Made by a program: the position numbers and the translations under genes
The notes under the pieces: model-generated
What the model was told of the DNA's origin: nothing
What the model saw: only the letters and a program-made list of their open reading frames with translations
The model's database searches: none
Part shown: positions 50,085 through 53,063 of the stretch, one piece after another
Layout: every line of letters begins with the position of its first letter
Position numbering within the stretch: position 1 is the first letter of the stretch
Origin: Oscillospiraceae bacterium
Lineage (GTDB): Bacteria > Bacillota > Clostridia > Oscillospirales > Oscillospiraceae
Direction: 5' to 3'
Assembly: GCA_017937195.1 (NCBI GenBank)
Contig: JAGBEA010000048.1
Location: 80,188-133,250, forward strand
DNA: 53,063 nt

Positions 50085-50188
50085 GGATTCGAACCCTCAC
50101 GATCGCCATCCCCGAGCGGTTGCCGCTTTAGCGGCGAGCGAGTGGGGACATTTTCGGTTCGCCCGAACGGCGCAAGCCGTTCGAATCC
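50085..50188 (+). repeat. tRNA-T-arm-ended repeat element, copy B
   Basis: 104 bp with the same inverted ends (GGATTCGAACCCTCAC left, GTTCGAATCC right), central GCCGC-TTTA-GCGGC hairpin and GAACGGC-GCAA-GCCGTTC hairpin. Followed by the tRNA-Gln-like 3' tail to 50205. Confidence 0.75.
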
Positions 50189-50201
50189 TTCTCCCGCTGC
50201 C

Positions 50202-50235
50202 AAAAGCTCTCAGCGACCGCTGGGAGCTTTTCTTT
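50202..50235 (+). terminator. Terminator after element copy B
   Basis: Stem AAAAGCTCTCAGC/GCTGGGAGCTTTT (one T-G pair), then TCTTTTTG. Confidence 0.82.
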
Positions 50236-50257
50236 TTGTTTGCAGTATAAGAATCGC

Positions 50258-50362
50258 GGATTCGAACCCTCACAATCGCCATCCCCGAGCGGTTGCCGCT
50301 TTAGCGGCGAGCGAGTGGGGACATCAGTTGGTTCGCCCGAACGGCGCAGGCCGTTCAAATCC
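50258..50362 (+). repeat. tRNA-T-arm-ended repeat element, copy C
   Basis: 105 bp; left end identical (50258-50273), right end GTTCAAATCC with one change. It is followed by the tRNA-like 3' tail (50353-50380) and the same terminator as copy B. Copies B and C are about 70 bp apart. Confidence 0.72.
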
Positions 50363-50376
50363 TTCTCCCGCTGCCA

Positions 50377-50414
50377 AAAAGCTCTCAGCGACCGCTGGGA
50401 GCTTTTCTTTTTTT
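50377..50414 (+). terminator. Terminator after element copy C
   Basis: The same 13-bp stem as after copy B, then a long T-rich tract. Confidence 0.82.
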
Positions 50415-50428
50415 TACGCAAAAAAGCA

Positions 50429-50458
50429 TAGACAACCGCCGTTCACCTATATTACAAT
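50429..50458 (+). promoter_or_regulatory. Promoter of the AIM24-type gene
   Basis: TAGACA (50429-50434), 18 bp, TACAAT (50453-50458). Confidence 0.6.
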
Positions 50459-50488
50459 ACAACCAACAAAACATAGGGAGGTACATAT

Positions 50489-51211
50489 ATGCTGAAATAT
50501 GAAATCGAAGGCGGTCATCTGCCGGTCGTGATCTGCTATCCCGAGGAGGGACAGACGCTGTGCAGCGAAGGCGGCTCTATGAGCTGGATGAGCCCCAATA
50601 TGGTAATGGAAACCACCTCCGGCGGCGGTGCCAAAAAGGTGTTCAGCCGTCTGTTCTCCGGCGAGTCGTTGTTTATCAATGAATTCACCCCCTATGGCGG
50701 GCAGGGTATGATCGCCTTTGCCTCCAGCTTCCCCGGCTCCATCATCCCCTATGAGGTGAAACCCGGGCAGGGTATCATCGTGCAAAAGCGCGGCTTCCTT
50801 GCTATGGAGAAGGGGCTGGATGTGTCTATCTTTTTCCAGAAGAAGATGAGCAAGGGCTTTTTCGGCGGTGAGGGCTTCATTATGCAGCGCATCAGCGGCG
50901 ACGGTCTGGTCTTTATTGAGATCGACGGTCACTGTAAGGAGTATGAGCTGCAGGCAGGCCAGAGCATCGTGGTGGACACCGGCTATCTGGCGGCGATGAG
51001 CGAAACCTGCTCTATGGATATCCAGATGGTCAAGGGCGCCAAGAATATCTTCCTTGGCGGTGAGGGTGTCTTCAACACCGTCATCACCGGTCCGGGTAAG
51101 GTCTATCTGCAGTCTATGCCGCTGTACGCCACGGCACAGGCACTGGCGCCTTATCTGCCCACTGCCTCCAGCGGCGACGGCATCAACATCAAGCTGGGCG
51201 GTAACGATTGA
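50489..51211 (+). CDS. AIM24/TIGR00266 family protein
   Basis: This 240-residue all-beta protein has Gly-rich repeats typical of the TIGR00266/AIM24 family: EGGSMSWMSPNMVMETTSGGG, GSIIPYEVKPGQGIIVQKRGFL, GEGFIMQRISGDGLVFIE, GEGVFNTVITGPGKVYLQSMP. The family folds as a pseudo-trimeric barrel; its biochemical role in bacteria is unclear. No signal peptide. GGGAGG precedes ATG 50489. Monocistronic with promoter and terminator. Confidence 0.92.
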   Translation: MLKYEIEGGHLPVVICYPEEGQTLCSEGGSMSWMSPNMVMETTSGGGAKKVFSRLFSGESLFINEFTPYGGQGMIAFASSFPGSIIPYEVKPGQGIIVQKRGFLAMEKGLDVSIFFQKKMSKGFFGGEGFIMQRISGDGLVFIEIDGHCKEYELQAGQSIVVDTGYLAAMSETCSMDIQMVKGAKNIFLGGEGVFNTVITGPGKVYLQSMPLYATAQALAPYLPTASSGDGINIKLGGND

Positions 51212-51222
51212 TGGATCGAAAG

Positions 51223-51246
51223 ACTCCTGCTTCGGCGGGAGTTTTT
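51223..51246 (+). terminator. Terminator of the AIM24-type gene
   Basis: Stem ACTCCTGC/GCGGGAGT with UUCG tetraloop, then TTTTC. Confidence 0.88.
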
Positions 51247-51252
51247 CTTTGC

Positions 51253-51280
51253 TTGTATTTTTCTGCCATCGCGGTATAAT
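51253..51280 (+). promoter_or_regulatory. Promoter of thiN
   Basis: TTGTAT (51253-51258), 16 bp, TATAAT (51275-51280). Confidence 0.7.
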
Positions 51281-51305
51281 GGGAAAAGAAAGAAGGTGAA
51301 ACGGT

Positions 51306-51920
51306 ATGGCTTGTTATATTTTCGGTGCTGGCGACATCTGTCCGCTGCATAGCCGCCCCACTGCAGGCGATTGTGTGATCGCAGCTGACGGTGGCTGGCT
51401 GTTCTGCCACGCGGCGCAGATCACACCGGATCTGCTGCTGGGTGATTTCGACTCCTTGCACGATGTGCCCAACTTCCCGCGGATCGAGCGTGTACCGGTG
51501 GAGAAGGACGATACGGATATGATGCTTGCGGTCAAGCGCGGCTTGGCGCTGGGGCATACGCAGTTTCATCTCTACGGCGGAATGGGCGGCAGCCGTACCG
51601 ACCATACGATCGCCAATCTGCAGACGCTGCTCTATCTGGCGCACCGCGGCGCGCAGGGCTGGCTCTACGGCAATCGCGAGATCTATACCGCCATCCATAA
51701 TTCTGCCGTGACATTTCCTGCGCGCGACAGCGGCATTCTGTCGGTGTTCTGCATCGGAGGCGATGCGGAGGGGGTCACGATCCAAGGTGCCCAGTATTCG
51801 CTGGAGGACGCTGCGCTGACGGCAGATTTTCCGTTGGGTGTCAGTAACCATTTCGTGGGCGGGGCGATCACCGTTTCGGTGAAAAACGGAAGCTTGCTGA
51901 TCGGGCTTTATGAAGAATAA
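51306..51920 (+). CDS. thiN: Thiamine pyrophosphokinase
   Basis: This 204-residue enzyme makes TPP from thiamine and ATP. Motifs: CVIAADGGWLFC, PDLLLGDFDSL (metal-binding Asp residues near 47-49), PVEKDDTDMMLAVKRGL, YGGMGGSRTDHTIANLQTL and the C-terminal LGVSNHFVGG. With ThiT 3 kb upstream it completes uptake and activation of thiamine; unlike thiT it shows no TPP riboswitch. AGAAGGTG precedes ATG 51306. Confidence 0.95.
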   Translation: MACYIFGAGDICPLHSRPTAGDCVIAADGGWLFCHAAQITPDLLLGDFDSLHDVPNFPRIERVPVEKDDTDMMLAVKRGLALGHTQFHLYGGMGGSRTDHTIANLQTLLYLAHRGAQGWLYGNREIYTAIHNSAVTFPARDSGILSVFCIGGDAEGVTIQGAQYSLEDAALTADFPLGVSNHFVGGAITVSVKNGSLLIGLYEE

Positions 51921-51922
51921 AA

Positions 51923-51957
51923 AATAGCTGCACGTCCAAACGGAGGTGCAGCTATTA
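51923..51957. terminator. Terminator between convergent thiN and membrane protein gene
   Basis: Long stem AATAGCTGCAC/GTGCAGCTATT with an inner GTCC/GGAG extension. The T run is better on the minus strand (TATTTTTTATT), so it mainly serves the membrane protein gene. Confidence 0.75.
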
Positions 51958-51972
51958 CTATTATATAATGTA

Positions 51973-52734
51973 TTACTTCATTAGCTTCAGCTCACGCAGC
52001 TTCTTGTGCAGCTGATGCAGTTGCTTCTTGTGAGCGCACAGCCGCTCCTCGCAGTTGGCGCAGGAGAGGGCATCGTTGGTCTCCTCGTAGAAACGCTCGG
52101 GATGGCGCCGCCATACGATCTCCCAGTTGATGACCAGCGCCAGCCCCAGACCCAACAGACTCCATGTGTAGAAATGGGGGATCAGCGCAAGGGGCGTAAA
52201 CATCATCGCAAAGTCCCAGTTGTAGATGCGGCAGGTACCGCAGCACTTGTTCTTCAAAAACCAGGTTTGGAACGGGCAGAAGAAGAGGATGCAGATCATA
52301 TCGCACACGGAGTACGCCAACGCGATCAGCAGCAGGATGCCCACATCAATGATATCTGTGAAGTACAGCACTGCAATGATGCCGTTCAAGCCAAGCCAAG
52401 CAGCCAGAATCGCCAGCGTTGCCTTGCGGTCATCGCGGCAGGGGCGGGGCTTGGCTGCAGGGATGTAGTTGCGCTTAAAAACCTTTTGGCAGCCCTTGCT
52501 CTCTATATGGGAGGGGAAGAACCGCAGCAGCATCTCCGCGGCGAATACGATCCAGATGAAAGCAAGGAAATAGGGGTGCATCAAAAAGCCGAGGAAATCG
52601 GTCTCCATATGGAAGGCCTGCACGCGGTCGACGATATATACAATGGTAGCGGTCAAAAACAGCCCGCCGCGGAAAAACAGCTTCCAGTAATGCAGTAATG
52701 AAGTTTTCGATAGGCGGATCTTTTTGTGTGACAT
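51973..52734 (-). CDS. Polytopic membrane protein with conserved cysteines, function unknown
   Basis: This 253-residue protein has five or six hydrophobic segments (about 20-38, 55-75, 110-130, 135-155, 175-200). A Cys-rich stretch, KNKCCGTCRIYNWDF, lies near residue 165, and a second cysteine pair (CANCEERLC) is near 235. It ends in a basic coiled tail. I recognise the pattern as a conserved Clostridial membrane protein without known function. The cysteines could bind metal or heme. The start is ATG 52734 with AGGAGA upstream, behind a consensus promoter. Confidence 0.75.
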   Translation of the reverse strand: MSHKKIRLSKTSLLHYWKLFFRGGLFLTATIVYIVDRVQAFHMETDFLGFLMHPYFLAFIWIVFAAEMLLRFFPSHIESKGCQKVFKRNYIPAAKPRPCRDDRKATLAILAAWLGLNGIIAVLYFTDIIDVGILLLIALAYSVCDMICILFFCPFQTWFLKNKCCGTCRIYNWDFAMMFTPLALIPHFYTWSLLGLGLALVINWEIVWRRHPERFYEETNDALSCANCEERLCAHKKQLHQLHKKLRELKLMK

Positions 52735-52795
52735 AAGAATGGTCTCCTGCGTGGGAATTAACAAAGAAAAAACATAGCCTTAACAATTATTAAAT

Positions 52796-52824
52796 AGTAT
52801 AACCGCTAATGAAGATAATGTCAA
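52796..52824 (-). promoter_or_regulatory. Promoter of the membrane protein gene
   Basis: Minus strand TTGACA (52819-52824), 17 bp, TATACT (52796-52801). Confidence 0.85.
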
Positions 52825-52876
52825 AAACAGATGTATTAAGAGCGTATAAAAAAGTTGAAAACCCGTGAAAAAGGTG

Positions 52877-52905
52877 TTGACAACGTGGGTAAGGCGTGGT
52901 ATTCT
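52877..52905 (+). promoter_or_regulatory. rRNA-type promoter P1
   Basis: TTGACA (52877-52882), 17 bp, TATTCT (52900-52905). First of a tandem set pointing off the right edge. Confidence 0.7.
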
Positions 52906-52978
52906 AACAAAGCTGTCCGCGTGAGCGGGGGCTGACAGATGGCTTCTAAAAAAAGTTGACAAAATTTGAAAAAATAAG

Positions 52979-53007
52979 TTGACAAGATAGAAGGCATATG
53001 TTAATAT
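52979..53007 (+). promoter_or_regulatory. rRNA-type promoter P2 and leader
   Basis: TTGACA (52979-52984), 17 bp, TAATAT (53002-53007); another TTGACA lies at 52956-52961. The final bases (GTACCTTGTAAATTAAACAATGAA) resemble the leader before 16S rRNA in Firmicutes. The 52735-53063 gap has no gene: it holds this promoter set and the divergent one at 52796. Confidence 0.7.
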
Positions 53008-53063
53008 AATGACTGTTCCGCGATTGGGACGTGTACCTTGTAAATTAAACAATGAACGAAACG

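Larger units (their letters stand above)
50029..50205 (+). repeat. Long direct repeat, right copy
   Basis: Second copy of the 49037-49214 segment, beginning at its A run before the terminator hairpin. The tRNA body itself is absent upstream. Confidence 0.85.

Noticed and set aside
49079-50380. CRISPR array
   Set aside because: Three repeated units are present, but they are 104 bp long, unevenly spaced, and no spacer-size unique segments or cas genes occur.
49009-50380. Additional tRNA genes at the repeat copies
   Set aside because: Only the T-arm and acceptor 3' half match tRNA-Gln; no 5' acceptor strand, D arm or anticodon arm can be found, so these are tails or pseudogene remnants.
49076-50495. 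Several 60-140 codon frames with Ser/Pro/Arg-rich translations over the tRNA-like repeats
   Set aside because: The same peptide fragments recur because the DNA repeats contain tRNA T-arm and hairpin sequence. There is no ribosome site and structured RNA-like DNA explains the frames.
52780-53052. 90-codon minus-strand frame at the right end
   Set aside because: It overlaps the tandem plus-strand promoters and leader; AT-rich hydrophobic translation without ribosome site.

Overview
The window is a GC-rich stretch of a bacterial chromosome. It most likely comes from a gut member of the class Clostridia, near Oscillospiraceae/Ruminococcaceae. That placement is inference from the gene families (T-box before leuS, CD1247-like protein, YqeG, TepA, ThiT with a TPP riboswitch) and the compact head-to-tail operons with ATGA stop/start overlaps; no rRNA lies inside the window. 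Most genes are housekeeping. There are 47 protein genes (one cut by the left edge), one tRNA, two recognisable riboregulators (leuS T-box, thiT TPP riboswitch) and one unassigned structured leader.

Positions 1-10.8 kb form a purine/urate-type catabolic island. ygeY (cut at the left edge) is divergent from a YheO-type regulator that leads an operon with two fold-type II PLP enzymes. A convergent minus-strand group holds a hydantoinase/dihydropyrimidinase with a small membrane protein, then ygfK and ssnA. ygfK, ssnA, ygeY and a hydantoinase are the genes associated with anaerobic urate breakdown in gut bacteria. ygeX and ygeW are not in view; the two PLP enzymes may fill the lyase step (inference). 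The ssnA promoter is followed by a roughly 130-nt structured leader ending in an intrinsic terminator, a candidate riboswitch.

Positions 11.0-12.8 kb (minus) hold upp, tsaB and tsaE. Positions 12.9-23.8 kb (plus) hold rodA, ddl-murF-ABC-F, a flavodoxin, prfA, a LUD protein, a Sua5/TsaC-CoaE fusion and an M18 aminopeptidase. Then come a DUF3592-like protein (minus), TepA, and a large secreted M14 carboxypeptidase with a C-terminal wall-sorting-like tail (minus). Positions 28.8-39.8 kb are smc-ftsY-rph-hyp-rdgB-yhbY-nadD/yqeK-rsfS, then T-box-leuS. Positions 39.9-48.8 kb hold a lipoprotein, rpsU, an uncharacterised protein, yqeG-M24 peptidase, efp, a CD1247-like protein, ogt, pncB, cls and thiT.

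Positions 48.9-50.4 kb are the most irregular part. A complete tRNA-Gln(CTG) is followed by three copies of a 104-105 bp element with tRNA-T-arm-like inverted ends, each running into a copy of the tRNA 3' end and a terminator. Two of them sit in a roughly 178-bp direct repeat flanking an AT-rich foreign-looking gene. The window ends with an AIM24-type protein, thiN, a membrane protein, and tandem strong promoters that look like the start of an rRNA operon beyond the right edge.
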